From positions 1-64,000 of the forward strand of contig JAZSFF010000034.1 of the NCBI GenBank assembly GCA_045532055.1: DNA of 64,000 bases, read 5' to 3'. Every line of letters starts with the position of its first letter. Position 1 is the stretch's first letter. Both the position numbers and the translations under genes were made by a program. Shown piece by piece: positions 55,152-63,130 of the stretch. The DNA is from SIG440 sp045532055 (GTDB lineage Bacteria; Bacillota; Clostridia; Monoglobales; Monoglobaceae). The notes below the pieces were generated by a model, which saw only the letters and a program-made list of their open reading frames with translations, was not told where the DNA came from and made no database searches.

Positions 55152-55180
55152 TTGCATTTTTCATACATGTATGATATACT
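55152..55180 (+). promoter_or_regulatory. Plus-strand promoter candidate upstream of ksgA
   Basis: TTGCAT (55152-55157), 17-nt spacer, TATACT (55175-55180). The spacer contains the 12-bp palindrome CATACATGTATG (55162-55173). It would give a leader of nearly 190 nt for ksgA. It lies in the transcribed leader region of rpoB on the opposite strand. Confidence 0.45.
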
Positions 55181-55233
55181 GCAAATACAGCAAAAAATAA
55201 GGGTGAAATTGAAAAATACGCAAAAGTACGCAC

Positions 55234-55253
55234 TATAATAGGTAACTATTATA
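55234..55253. promoter_or_regulatory. Facing -10 boxes in a perfect inverted repeat (rpoB/ksgA)
   Basis: TATAATAG (55234-55241) and CTATTATA (55246-55253) with 4 nt between put a TATAAT on each strand. The minus-strand copy has a perfect partner -35. The plus-strand copy has only TTGAAA at 55209-55214 with a 19-nt spacer. Confidence 0.5.
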
Positions 55254-55276
55254 TCACAAGGATTTGCCTTTGTCAA
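55248..55276 (-). promoter_or_regulatory. Strong promoter of rpoB-rpoC
   Basis: On the minus strand TTGACA (55271-55276), 17-nt spacer, TATAAT (55248-55253): an exact consensus match. It implies an rpoB leader of about 230 nt. The whole 362-nt rpoB-ksgA gap is A/T-rich and holds only promoter-like signals. Confidence 0.85.
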
Positions 55277-55374
55277 TGCGTTTTTTTAAATTTGGGAAAT
55301 ATTTTCGCTTTGCAGGGCATTGGGCCAGAAATGGGTCCGGTGCTTTTAATTTAGGTAGTGAAAGGAATAAATAA

Positions 55375-56241
55375 ATGAAACTTTATAATCCTTCAGAACT
55401 GAAAAAGGTTATTGAGATGCACGGGTTTTCTTTTTCAAAGTCTTTGGGTCAGAACTTCCTTATTGATGAGGGGGTGTTGTCCGAGATTATCCATGGTTCG
55501 GGTGTTGATGAAAACTCAGGAGCACTGGAGATAGGTCCTGGTGCAGGGGTGCTGACACGTGAACTTGCAAGGACTGCCAACAAGGTGGTGGCGGTGGAGA
55601 TTGACAAGAGCCTTATACCCTTGCTTGATTACACGTTGAATGAGTTTGACAATGTGGCTGTGGTAAATGAGGATGTTTTGAAGGTGGACTTGAAAAAACT
55701 GATTGCAGATGAATTCGGGGATATTCCGGTGCATGTTGTGGCAAATCTTCCTTATTATATAACAACACCGATTATAATGAAGTTTTTGGAAGAGAACGTA
55801 CCGGTGAAGTCTCTGACTGTTATGGTGCAAAAGGAAGTCGCTGACCGCATGGTGGCAAGTCCCGGGGGCAAGGACTACGGTGCTTTGTCTGCTGCGGTGC
55901 AGTTTTATACTATACCAAAAATCGTTACAAAGGCGGAACCTCATTGTTTTATGCCGCAACCTAAGGTGGCGTCGGTGGTTATACGCCTTGAGGTGACCGA
56001 AAGGCCAACTGTTGATGTTAAAGACAAAAAGCTTATGTTTGACATCATTAAGTCGGCTTTTGGACAAAGAAGAAAGACATTGCTTAATGCACTTTCGAAA
56101 AGTCCTTACATTAGTATAGGAAAGGATTCGGTCAAGGAGGCACTCAGCGAGATGAGTCTTGACGAAAATATAAGAGGTGAAAAACTGAGCCTTTTGCAGT
56201 TTGCAAGGCTTGCAGATATTTTATTGGAGAAAGGAAAATAA
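55375..56241 (+). CDS. rsmA: 16S rRNA dimethyladenosine transferase (KsgA/RsmA)
   Basis: A 288-residue SAM-dependent enzyme that dimethylates two adjacent adenosines in the 3' hairpin of 16S rRNA during 30S maturation. KSLGQNFLIDEGVL near residue 22 and GALEIGPGAGVLTRELA near residue 48 form the SAM site. VVANLPYYITTPIIMKFLEE near residue 121 is the NLPY catalytic motif. The C-terminal helical domain contains AFGQRRKTLLNALSK. AAAGGA precedes the ATG. The yhbY-like gene starts 4 nt after the stop. Confidence 0.97.
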   Translation: MKLYNPSELKKVIEMHGFSFSKSLGQNFLIDEGVLSEIIHGSGVDENSGALEIGPGAGVLTRELARTANKVVAVEIDKSLIPLLDYTLNEFDNVAVVNEDVLKVDLKKLIADEFGDIPVHVVANLPYYITTPIIMKFLEENVPVKSLTVMVQKEVADRMVASPGGKDYGALSAAVQFYTIPKIVTKAEPHCFMPQPKVASVVIRLEVTERPTVDVKDKKLMFDIIKSAFGQRRKTLLNALSKSPYISIGKDSVKEALSEMSLDENIRGEKLSLLQFARLADILLEKGK

Positions 56242-56245
56242 AAAG

Positions 56246-56527
56246 ATGACAAGCAAAGAAAGAGCATATCTCAAAGGATTGGCGGCGAATGTGCCTGCAC
56301 TTTATCAAATAGGAAAGGACGGAATTTCACCCAATGTGGTGAAAACTGCGGCGGATGCTTTGGCTGCAAGGGAACTTATCAAGGTTCATGTCCTTGAAAA
56401 TTCAATGATGGGAATTCGTGAGGCGGCGGAAGAACTTGCCGAAAAAACAGCAGCGCAGGTGGTAATTGTTATTGGCAACAAATTTGTGCTTTACAAGCGT
56501 TCGGACAAAAATCTTTGTGAAATGTGA
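56246..56527 (+). CDS. yhbY: YhbY-family RNA-binding (CRM domain) protein
   Basis: A 93-residue CRM-domain protein associated with ribosome assembly. TSKERAYLKGLAANVPALYQ at the N terminus and IGKDGISPNVVKTAADALAA near residue 23 are typical, followed by ELIKVHVL. The GxxG-like loop is ENSMMGIREAAEEL and the last strand reads VVIVIGNKFVLYKR. The ATG at 56246 gives the canonical start; a longer in-frame ORF overlaps ksgA. It shares a transcript with ksgA, which is functionally consistent because both act on the small ribosomal subunit or its rRNA. Confidence 0.92.
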   Translation: MTSKERAYLKGLAANVPALYQIGKDGISPNVVKTAADALAARELIKVHVLENSMMGIREAAEELAEKTAAQVVIVIGNKFVLYKRSDKNLCEM

Positions 56528-56565
56528 AATTTGTGTTAAAAATATATTTCGTTTTGGTGTTTTTG

Positions 56566-56594
56566 TTGACGGCTGTGCACTGTGGTGATATAAT
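56566..56594 (+). promoter_or_regulatory. Promoter of the LCP/CsaB-fusion operon
   Basis: TTGACG (56566-56571), 17-nt spacer, TATAAT (56589-56594) with an extended TGA before the -10. Confidence 0.75.
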
Positions 56595-56666
56595 CGATTT
56601 ACAAACAAGGTAAACTACATAGGGGACAAACGAGCATTGTTCCTGTGAGAAAGGCAAAGATATAAA

Positions 56667-57641
56667 TTGAGTATGTTTAGCAAAAAGGGTAAAATAATTT
56701 TGTCTGCAGTATGTATTCTGTGTGTGGTTTTTGCTACTGTTGGCGGGGTTTTGTCTGCAAAGTGGCTGACGGGCCTGTATCTTGGTGAAGAAATCACTCT
56801 TGCCTCCCTGGACAAACAAACTGAGGGAGGGGTCGGGGTAGTGAACATTCTGCTCCTTGGTGTTGATGAGGGCGGAATGCGAAGTGATACCATTATGCTT
56901 GCCAGCCTCAATGGCAGGACAGGTAAGGTTAACATACTTTCTATACCCCGTGATACCAGAATTCCAATGGGCAAAGGGTACCAAAAAATAAATGCAGCGG
57001 TGGGAATCGGAGCGCAGGAAGTGAAACGCGGAAACATTGAAGAACCTGAGGAACTCAGCGTTCAAAAGGTGAAATTGTTGACAGGGCTTCCTATACATTA
57101 TTTTATGAGTGTGAACTTTGACGGATTTCAGGAGATAATTGACGCCTTGGGTGGTGTTGATTTCGAAGTTCCTTTCCGTATGAAATATGACGACCCTGTT
57201 CAGAATCTGCATATAGACCTTCAGGCAGGTATGCAGCATCTAAATGGCAAGCAGGCCCATGATTTTGTCAGATTTAGACAGGGGAATCCCGGCTACAAGG
57301 GTTATGCAACAGGGGATTTGGGAAGAATAGAGGCGCAGCAGGCGTTTATAAAGGCTCTTGTTCAGCAAAAACTGCAGCCCAAGTATCTGTTGAAGGCAGG
57401 GGATATTTTCGAGGTTGTCAAAAAGAATGTAAGAACCAATTATACCGCAAAGGATTTGGTAAAACATCTGGGGGCAATCAGCAAAATAGATTCGGAGAAT
57501 GTTACCATGTATCAGCTTCCGGGGGCACCCCAGACAATAAGTGGAATTTCATATTATCTATGCGACGGAAGAAAAATGACTCAATTGGTTGAAGATGTAT
57601 TCAGCCCTACTGCAAAGGCTGAAACAGAGGAAAATAAATAA
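56667..57641 (+). CDS. LytR-CpsA-Psr (LCP) family protein, cell-wall polymer ligase
   Basis: A 324-residue membrane-anchored enzyme with one N-terminal helix (about residues 8-30) and an extracellular LCP domain. Conserved pieces: VNILLLGVDEGGMRSDTIML near residue 59, VNILSIPRDTRIPMG near residue 90, YFMSVNFDGFQEIIDALGGV near residue 147, and DFVRFRQGNPG near residue 202 with the Arg cluster that holds the polyprenyl diphosphate. LCP enzymes transfer undecaprenyl-linked polymers to peptidoglycan. The start may be TTG at 56667 or ATG at 56673; AAAGG lies 12 nt upstream of the TTG. It is followed by the CsaB fusion gene after 19 nt, suggesting attachment and pyruvylation of one wall polymer. 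Confidence 0.92.
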   Translation: MSMFSKKGKIILSAVCILCVVFATVGGVLSAKWLTGLYLGEEITLASLDKQTEGGVGVVNILLLGVDEGGMRSDTIMLASLNGRTGKVNILSIPRDTRIPMGKGYQKINAAVGIGAQEVKRGNIEEPEELSVQKVKLLTGLPIHYFMSVNFDGFQEIIDALGGVDFEVPFRMKYDDPVQNLHIDLQAGMQHLNGKQAHDFVRFRQGNPGYKGYATGDLGRIEAQQAFIKALVQQKLQPKYLLKAGDIFEVVKKNVRTNYTAKDLVKHLGAISKIDSENVTMYQLPGAPQTISGISYYLCDGRKMTQLVEDVFSPTAKAETEENK

Positions 57642-57660
57642 ACAAAGGAAATTTGAGCAT

Positions 57661-59943
57661 ATGAGAGTTTTAATGGCCACAATGCAGCTTGATATTGGCG
57701 GTGCAGAAACCCATATTGTAGAGCTTTCAAAGGCTTTGGCAAGACGGGGCGTTGAGGTTTTTGTTGCATCCAACGGCGGTGCTTATGTGAAAGAACTGGA
57801 AGATGCAGGAATCAAGCATTTCGATGTAACACTCCACAACAAGGCGGTGTCTTCTTTGTGGAGTGCATACAGGAAATTGGAGCGGATTATTCTGGATTAT
57901 AAAATTGATGTAGTCCATGCCCATGCCCGCATTCCAGGATTCTTGTGCGGACTTTTGCATAGAAAGCACAAGTTCAGGTTCGTCACAACGGCGCATTGGG
58001 TTTTTAATACCAGATTTCCATTTAATCTGCTGACCAACTGGGGAGACCGGACTTTGGCGGTAAGTGATGATATAAAAAAATATCTTGTGTACAATTATGG
58101 ACTTGATGCTGATGATATAAGGGTTACAATCAATGGTGTTGACATTGAAAAGTTCTCGGACAATATTGATTTTTCTGATATTGCAAAGGAATTTGATTTT
58201 GGCAAGGATAAAACTCGGATTGTATATGTCAGTCGAATGGATACAGACCGCAGCTTTGCTGCACATAAGTTGATTGAGGCGGTGCCCTATCTAATAAAGG
58301 AAATCCCCGACGTTGAGGTTGTGATTGTTGGGGGCGGCAATGACTTTGAGAAGGTGAAAGAAGAAGCTGACCAGATGAATAAAACTTTGGGCAGCAGAGT
58401 TGTAATCGTTACCGGCGGACGTATCGACATAAACAAATTTGTGGCATCAGGAGATGTTTTTGTGGGTGTAAGCCGTGCAGCCCTTGAAGCTATGGCTGCA
58501 AGAAAGCCTGCAATCATTGCAGGAAACGAGGGATATATAGGTATATTTGATGAGGATAAGCTGCAGCTTTCAATTGACACCAACTTTTGTTGCCGTGGTT
58601 GCGAAATGACCACCATGGAGAGCTTGCGTGATGATTTGATGAAAATCCTTGCGTCACAAGACGATGAATACAGAAAACATTTGGGTGATTATTCCATAGA
58701 AACCGTCAAGAAATATTATTCGGTGGAAACCATGGCAGATGATGCCCTTAAAATGTACATCTCTGTTATCAAGAATTCCAAAATAAACCAGGTGGACATG
58801 GGAGAATTTGAAGATATCGAGAGGTACCTTGCCCACGGAAACAGCAAAAGGACAACAGACGTTGTGATTTCAGGATACTATGGCTTTCACAATAGCGGCG
58901 ATGACTCTATTTTGTCTGCAATTATTGAAGGTATGAGAAAAAGATGTCCAAATGTTGAGATAACTGTTTTGTCAAAGGTTCCCGAAGAGACGGCGAAACT
59001 GTATAATGTGAGGTCCATTGACAGATTTAATTATATTGATATTTTCAGAGAACTCAGAAAGACCAAACTGCTTATCAGTGGTGGAGGAAGCCTTATACAG
59101 GATGTTACCAGCTCCAAGTCCTTATATTATTATTTGATGATTATGGGTTTGGCAAAGTTTTGCGGTGCAAAAGTTATGCTGTATGCTAATGGCATAGGAC
59201 CGGTTGCAAAGGCGCGGAATCTCTGGTGTGTGAAAAAAGTAATTAATAAGGTTGATATGATAACCCTTCGGGAAAAATCTTCCCGACAGGAGCTTGATGG
59301 TATAGTTGACCCCAATATTCCGGCGTTTGTTACGGCAGACCCTGTTTTTGCTTTGGAAAATGGTGACGAAAAGGCGGTTATGGAGGCCATTTCAAGGAGC
59401 GGCGTCCCTGCGGGCAAAGATTTCTTTGTGATTGCGGTCCGTGAATGGAAAAAGAACGATAAGGATTTCAAAGAAAAAATTGCAGCCTTTGCTGAACGAG
59501 TTTACGAAAAACACGGACTTATTCCCCTGATTGTGGCTATGCAGGATGTGTTTGACAGGGGGATTTCGGCAGAAATTGCAGAACTTATCAAAGTGCCTTG
59601 CGGCGTTCTTGAGACAGGTCTTTCGCCCAGGGTTATACTTGGTGTTGTAGGAAGGTCAAAGCTTGTCTTAGGCATGAGACTTCATACCTTGATTTATGCG
59701 GCTAAGAATTGCGTTCCTGCAATAGCCCTTGATTATGACCCCAAGGTGAATGCGGTTGTTGATACTTTGGAACATGGTTTTGTTATGAAAGTAGAGGATA
59801 TTGATGTGGAAAAATTGGTATCCTTTGCAGATGATATAATGAAAAAATATAATGATTTGCAGCAAACACTTTGTGAAAAGAGCGGACAATATAAAGCACT
59901 CGCAGACAAGAATACAGAAATGGCAATAGATTTGTTGAAATAA
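57661..59943 (+). CDS. csaB: Fusion: family 4 glycosyltransferase + CsaB-type polysaccharide pyruvyltransferase
   Basis: A 760-residue protein with two catalytic halves. Residues 1-375 form a GT4 glycosyltransferase (MRVLMATMQLDIGGAETHIV at the start; VYVSRMDTDRSFAAHKLIEA near residue 190; VGVSRAALEAMAARKPAII near residue 268). Residues about 398-760 form a CsaB-like pyruvyltransferase: TDVVISGYYGFHNSGDDSIL, LLISGGGSLIQDVTSSKSL near residue 470 and VLGMRLHTLIYAA near residue 670. CsaB adds ketal pyruvate to a secondary wall polymer, the ligand of SLH domains of S-layer proteins. The ATG at 57661 follows AAAGGAAA; an earlier in-frame ATG lies inside the LCP gene. Some GT4 motifs are weakened (the usual E-x7-E is changed), so the N-terminal half may have altered activity. 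Confidence 0.9.
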   Translation: MRVLMATMQLDIGGAETHIVELSKALARRGVEVFVASNGGAYVKELEDAGIKHFDVTLHNKAVSSLWSAYRKLERIILDYKIDVVHAHARIPGFLCGLLHRKHKFRFVTTAHWVFNTRFPFNLLTNWGDRTLAVSDDIKKYLVYNYGLDADDIRVTINGVDIEKFSDNIDFSDIAKEFDFGKDKTRIVYVSRMDTDRSFAAHKLIEAVPYLIKEIPDVEVVIVGGGNDFEKVKEEADQMNKTLGSRVVIVTGGRIDINKFVASGDVFVGVSRAALEAMAARKPAIIAGNEGYIGIFDEDKLQLSIDTNFCCRGCEMTTMESLRDDLMKILASQDDEYRKHLGDYSIETVKKYYSVETMADDALKMYISVIKNSKINQVDMGEFEDIERYLAHGNSKRTTDVVISGYYGFHNSGDDSILSAIIEGMRKRCPNVEITVLSKVPEETAKLYNVRSIDRFNYIDIFRELRKTKLLISGGGSLIQDVTSSKSLYYYLMIMGLAKFCGAKVMLYANGIGPVAKARNLWCVKKVINKVDMITLREKSSRQELDGIVDPNIPAFVTADPVFALENGDEKAVMEAISRSGVPAGKDFFVIAVREWKKNDKDFKEKIAAFAERVYEKHGLIPLIVAMQDVFDRGISAEIAELIKVPCGVLETGLSPRVILGVVGRSKLVLGMRLHTLIYAAKNCVPAIALDYDPKVNAVVDTLEHGFVMKVEDIDVEKLVSFADDIMKKYNDLQQTLCEKSGQYKALADKNTEMAIDLLK

Positions 59944-59946
59944 AAA

Positions 59947-59979
59947 ACACCCGATACTGCAAAAGCGGTATCGGGTTTG
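59947..59979 (+). terminator. Terminator of the LCP/CsaB operon
   Basis: ACCCGATAC (59949-59957) pairs with GTATCGGGT (59968-59976); a short GC/GC inner stem closes an AAAA loop. A weak TTTG tail follows. Confidence 0.75.
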
Positions 59980-59993
59980 TCATACAGGTAATT

Positions 59994-60027
59994 AAAAAAA
60001 CATACCCTATAACAAGGTATGTTTTTT
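59994..60027. terminator. Terminator of spoVG (bidirectional)
   Basis: AAAAAAACATACC (59994-60006) with GGTATGTTTTTTT (60016-60028), loop of 9 nt. It lies 27 nt beyond the spoVG stop and can also back up the plus-strand terminator. Confidence 0.8.
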
Positions 60028-60054
60028 TAATATAAGAAGAATTGTCTGTCAAAA

Positions 60055-60330
60055 TTATTCTTCGGTTGCGAACTCAGCCAGAGATTCTTCATATTTTGCA
60101 AGAATCATGTTCTGAAGAAGCTCTCTCATCTCGGCATTGATGGGATGTGCAATATCCTTGAACTCGCCGTCGGGAGTCTTTCTGCTGGGCATGGCAATGA
60201 AAAGCTTTTCCTGACCTTCGATAACTTTGATGTCATGAACAACAAAAGCATCGTCAAATGTAACAGAAACAACTGCTTTCATTCTGCCGTCCGCATTAAT
60301 CTTTCTTACCTTAATGTCTGTGATTTGCAT
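60055..60330 (-). CDS. spoVG: Septation/sporulation regulator SpoVG
   Basis: A 91-residue nucleic-acid-binding regulator of septation, capsule and sporulation genes in Firmicutes. [20 protein letters not shown] at the N terminus, [19 protein letters not shown] and [20 protein letters not shown] near residue 50 are the family's most conserved blocks, followed by a C-terminal helix [19 protein letters not shown]. The ATG at 60330 is used because GAGGTG lies 7 nt upstream; the longer ORF starts before it. It is monocistronic and diverges from murC. Confidence 0.97.
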   Translation of the reverse strand: MQITDIKVRKINADGRMKAVVSVTFDDAFVVHDIKVIEGQEKLFIAMPSRKTPDGEFKDIAHPINAEMRELLQNMILAKYEESLAEFATEE

Positions 60331-60411
60331 AAAATGCACCTCTTTTTTCATTGTATATAGCTTTTAATTATTTTACTTATGAAAAATTATATAATAATAT
60401 ACATCGTGATA

Positions 60412-60440
60412 TTGATAAATTTTTGAAATTGTGGTAAAAT
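60412..60440 (+). promoter_or_regulatory. Promoter of murC
   Basis: TTGATA (60412-60417), 17-nt spacer, TAAAAT (60435-60440) with a TGG extended -10, about 75 nt before the chosen start. Confidence 0.6.
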
Positions 60441-60515
60441 ACTCTTTGGAGACAGGAAAACCTGTTTCAGAAAAAAGACGTAAGCGAGATTAAATCTTCC
60501 AAGGAGATGAGAATT

Positions 60516-61892
60516 TTGAAAAACTTTCAGCTTTCCACACTTCCGCAACATGCCAAAATACATATGATAGGAATTGGTGGAATCAGCATGAGTGCGTTGG
60601 CACATATGCTGATGCATCTTGGTTACAGCGTTTCAGGCTCTGATCGCACAGAAACCCCGATTGTCCAAAAACTTACAGAGGCAGGTGCCGAGATATCAAT
60701 CGGGCATACAGCAAACGCAGTATGTGACCCTGACCTTGTATGCTATACAGCAGCAATCCCTCAGGACAATCCGGAATTGGTTAAAGCCCGTTCGTTGGGA
60801 ATACCCGTTATGGAACGTGCCGAACTTCTTGGACAGATGATGAACATATATAAGTTCCCCATTGCGGTTGCCGGGACGCACGGAAAAACCACCACAACAT
60901 CAATGTTGTCGCTGGTTCTTCTGGAAGCAAATCTTGATCCCTCCATTTTGGTTGGCGGTGAGCTTTCGCAAATAAACGGCAACTACAAAATTGGCAGAGA
61001 AGATTATCTTGTTTTTGAGGCTTGTGAATATGTAGAAAGTTTTCTGCATTTTCATCCATATTACACAATAATTACAAATGTCGAAGAAGATCATTTGGAC
61101 TACTTTACTGATATCAATCATATTATAACAGCTTTTAAAAAATTTACAAGACTAAATTCGCCCAATGGGTGCATTATTGTTTGTTCTGACGATAAAAATA
61201 CTGAATTTGTTGTGCAAAATATCAAAACAAAAGTGTTGAGATATGGTATAATTGGTAAAAATAACGATTTTTATGCCGAAAATATACGGGTTAATGAGTT
61301 TGGGAGATGTGAGTTTGCTGTATTTGCCTACGGAAAAGAGGCGGCAAAAATAGAGCTTTCGGTACATGGCGAGCACAATGTAAGGAATGCCTTGGGGGTT
61401 TTTGCCTTGGCGTGGGAATTGGGCATTGATGCTGAAACTATTAAACGGGGACTGGAGAATTTTTGCGGAACAAAACGTCGGTTTGAGACCTTGGGTTCGG
61501 TGAAAGAAATCACTATTGTTGATGATTATGCACATCACCCAACGGAAATTGAAAGCTCTCTCAAGGCGGCAAAAGCTGTGACAAAGGGTGATGTGTGGTG
61601 CGTTTTTCAACCTCACACCTATTCAAGAACAAAGGCCTTTACCAAGGAGTTTGCAAAGGCTTTGGAACTGGCAGACCACTCCATTGTGACAGATGTTTAT
61701 CCTGCGAGAGAGATATATGACGGAACCATCCATTCCTGCGATTTGGTGGAAATTATGGATAAAGGCATGTATATCAATGACTTTGATGCAATCAAGAGAT
61801 ATGTTTTAAAAAATGCAAAACCCGGGGACATGGTTATTACCATGGGTGCCGGTGATATATTTAAATTGGGATATTCTTTGATTGAAAAATAA
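60516..61892 (+). CDS. murC: UDP-N-acetylmuramate--L-alanine ligase
   Basis: A 458-residue cytoplasmic Mur ligase that adds L-alanine to UDP-MurNAc. The N-terminal UDP-binding domain has IHMIGIGGISMSALAHML near residue 16. The ATP loop is VAGTHGKTTTTSMLSLVL near residue 116. VFEACEYVESFLHF near residue 169 and TNVEEDHLDYFTDI near residue 192 are MurC hallmarks (Glu and His). VDDYAHHPTEIESSL near residue 334 and FQPHTYSRTK near residue 364 define the C-terminal domain. The start is ambiguous: an ATG at 60507 abuts AAGGAG, so the TTG at 60516, 9 nt from it, is preferred. Confidence 0.96.
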   Translation: MKNFQLSTLPQHAKIHMIGIGGISMSALAHMLMHLGYSVSGSDRTETPIVQKLTEAGAEISIGHTANAVCDPDLVCYTAAIPQDNPELVKARSLGIPVMERAELLGQMMNIYKFPIAVAGTHGKTTTTSMLSLVLLEANLDPSILVGGELSQINGNYKIGREDYLVFEACEYVESFLHFHPYYTIITNVEEDHLDYFTDINHIITAFKKFTRLNSPNGCIIVCSDDKNTEFVVQNIKTKVLRYGIIGKNNDFYAENIRVNEFGRCEFAVFAYGKEAAKIELSVHGEHNVRNALGVFALAWELGIDAETIKRGLENFCGTKRRFETLGSVKEITIVDDYAHHPTEIESSLKAAKAVTKGDVWCVFQPHTYSRTKAFTKEFAKALELADHSIVTDVYPAREIYDGTIHSCDLVEIMDKGMYINDFDAIKRYVLKNAKPGDMVITMGAGDIFKLGYSLIEK

Positions 61893-61895
61893 AAG

Positions 61896-61956
61896 AAACA
61901 GGTCCTTGCGTGGCAAATTCCTGGTGGGGAAGTGCCTGACGGGACCTGTTTTTTTG
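61896..61956. terminator. Large terminator hairpin after murC (shared)
   Basis: AACAGGTCC (61897-61905) pairs with GGACCTGTT (61942-61950) followed by TTTTTT. The 36-nt enclosed region has a small inner GGCA/TGCC pairing. The A-rich left flank may also serve the convergent AraC gene. Confidence 0.7.
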
Positions 61957-61957
61957 T

Positions 61958-62893
61958 CTATATTTCGAGCGGAGTCTTTAGCTTGGGCGGTGCGGTACAC
62001 AGTTCGCTTGCTACATCAAGGGGCGAAAGTGCCTTGATGGATGCGGAGTATTGCGAAGGGGACATGCCTGTGCTTTTTTTGAATTGCAGAGAAAAATAGT
62101 GTATGCTTGAGTAGCCCAAGAGTTCTGCTATCTGGGAAATGTTGTAGTTGTCCTCGCGCAGATATTTTTTGGCAAGATTGATTTTAAGGTATATAAAATA
62201 TTGCATGGGACTTGTGCCTAATCCTGATTGGAAAAGTCGGTTTACGCCCATGCGGTTGAGACCGCTGTATTTCATCAAACGCTCAATAGACATGCTTTCT
62301 GATATATGGTCAAGCATAAAGTTGACTAAAATATTCAGTGTAGCGTCAGAGTTGTTTATGGTGGTGGTTCGGTATTGGGTTGCAGGCATGTTCTGCCGTA
62401 AGAAGAGTATAAGAAATTCACATATATAATTCTTTATAAGTTGTTCTGAACAGAGTACGGGTTCTTTTTTGCGCACCAGGGTAGTGGTATATATGTTGCT
62501 GAGAGGTGATGAGAAGGCGTTTGTATACTCTGAGAGAATTTTTGAAAGCAGACTCTTTTGTTCCTGTCCCACCTTCAGAACCTTGTTCTCAAAAAATGTC
62601 ATTACAGAAGAGGGGCAGTCAAAGGAAACGATGGCAACATTAGGCGCAATTTTGCCATTGGCGCGGATATTATGCCACTCGTTGGGCTTGTGAAAAATAA
62701 CATTTCCTTGGGAAAGGATGAGTTCCTGGTCACCTGCAGTTGCAGTAACTTCCCCTTTGTCCACATAGACAAATTCCCAGAAGTTGTGCTTCTCGCCATG
62801 AAAACGAAAGGTCTTGGAGTATTCAAAATAATGCACAGAATACAGCTTGTTGATGGTTAGTGTGTCATTGAGGTCCAAACCAGTGTAATGCAT
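61958..62893 (-). CDS. AraC-family transcriptional regulator
   Basis: A 311-residue AraC/XylS regulator. The N-terminal cupin-like sensor domain contains FWEFVYVDKGEVTATAGDQE, then LILSQGNVIFHKPNEWHNIR. The C-terminal double helix-turn-helix covers about residues 205-300: MSIERLMKYSGLNRMGVNRL, then PMQYFIYLKINLAKKYLRED, ISQIAELLGYSSIHYFSLQF and KKSTGMSPSQYSAS. The ATG at 62893 follows AGGGGTGA; the frame stays open much further upstream, but that extension is not gene-like and overlaps the next gene. The sensor suggests response to a sugar or similar small molecule. Targets are unknown. Confidence 0.93.
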   Translation of the reverse strand: MHYTGLDLNDTLTINKLYSVHYFEYSKTFRFHGEKHNFWEFVYVDKGEVTATAGDQELILSQGNVIFHKPNEWHNIRANGKIAPNVAIVSFDCPSSVMTFFENKVLKVGQEQKSLLSKILSEYTNAFSSPLSNIYTTTLVRKKEPVLCSEQLIKNYICEFLILFLRQNMPATQYRTTTINNSDATLNILVNFMLDHISESMSIERLMKYSGLNRMGVNRLFQSGLGTSPMQYFIYLKINLAKKYLREDNYNISQIAELLGYSSIHYFSLQFKKSTGMSPSQYSASIKALSPLDVASELCTAPPKLKTPLEI

Positions 62894-62927
62894 ATAATTC
62901 ACCCCTTTGGTTTCTTTACATATTAAT

Positions 62928-62956
62928 ATAGTACCAAAAACTTCATATAAATGCAA
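62928..62956 (-). promoter_or_regulatory. Promoter of the araC-type gene
   Basis: On the minus strand TTGCAT (62951-62956), 17-nt spacer, TACTAT (62928-62933), about 35 nt before the start codon. Confidence 0.6.
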
Positions 62957-63130
62957 GAAAAAATTGATAAAATTATAAGCAAAAGTTATTTTTAGGTAAA
63001 TACAAAGGCTGTTTTTTTTGTATAATGGAAGATAGAGTGGGTTTTTATGGTCAATAATTAAATTGATGTGTTGCGGCACAATCATATGGTTGTTGATGAA
63101 GTAAGTATTATAGCAGGAGATGTGTGAGAT

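Noticed and set aside
55234..55253. Independent plus-strand promoter at the facing TATAAT
   Set aside because: The nearest -35 is TTGAAA with a 19-nt spacer, outside the best range; kept only as part of the inverted repeat and not counted as a confident ksgA promoter.
56469..57239. 256-residue minus-strand frame over the LCP gene
   Set aside because: Antisense to the LCP gene and its leader, no start site, no recognised domain.
61896..61956. Riboswitch or T-box between murC and the AraC gene
   Set aside because: The sequence lies after the murC stop and before a convergent gene, so there is no downstream gene to regulate; the outer stem plus T-run is a simple terminator.
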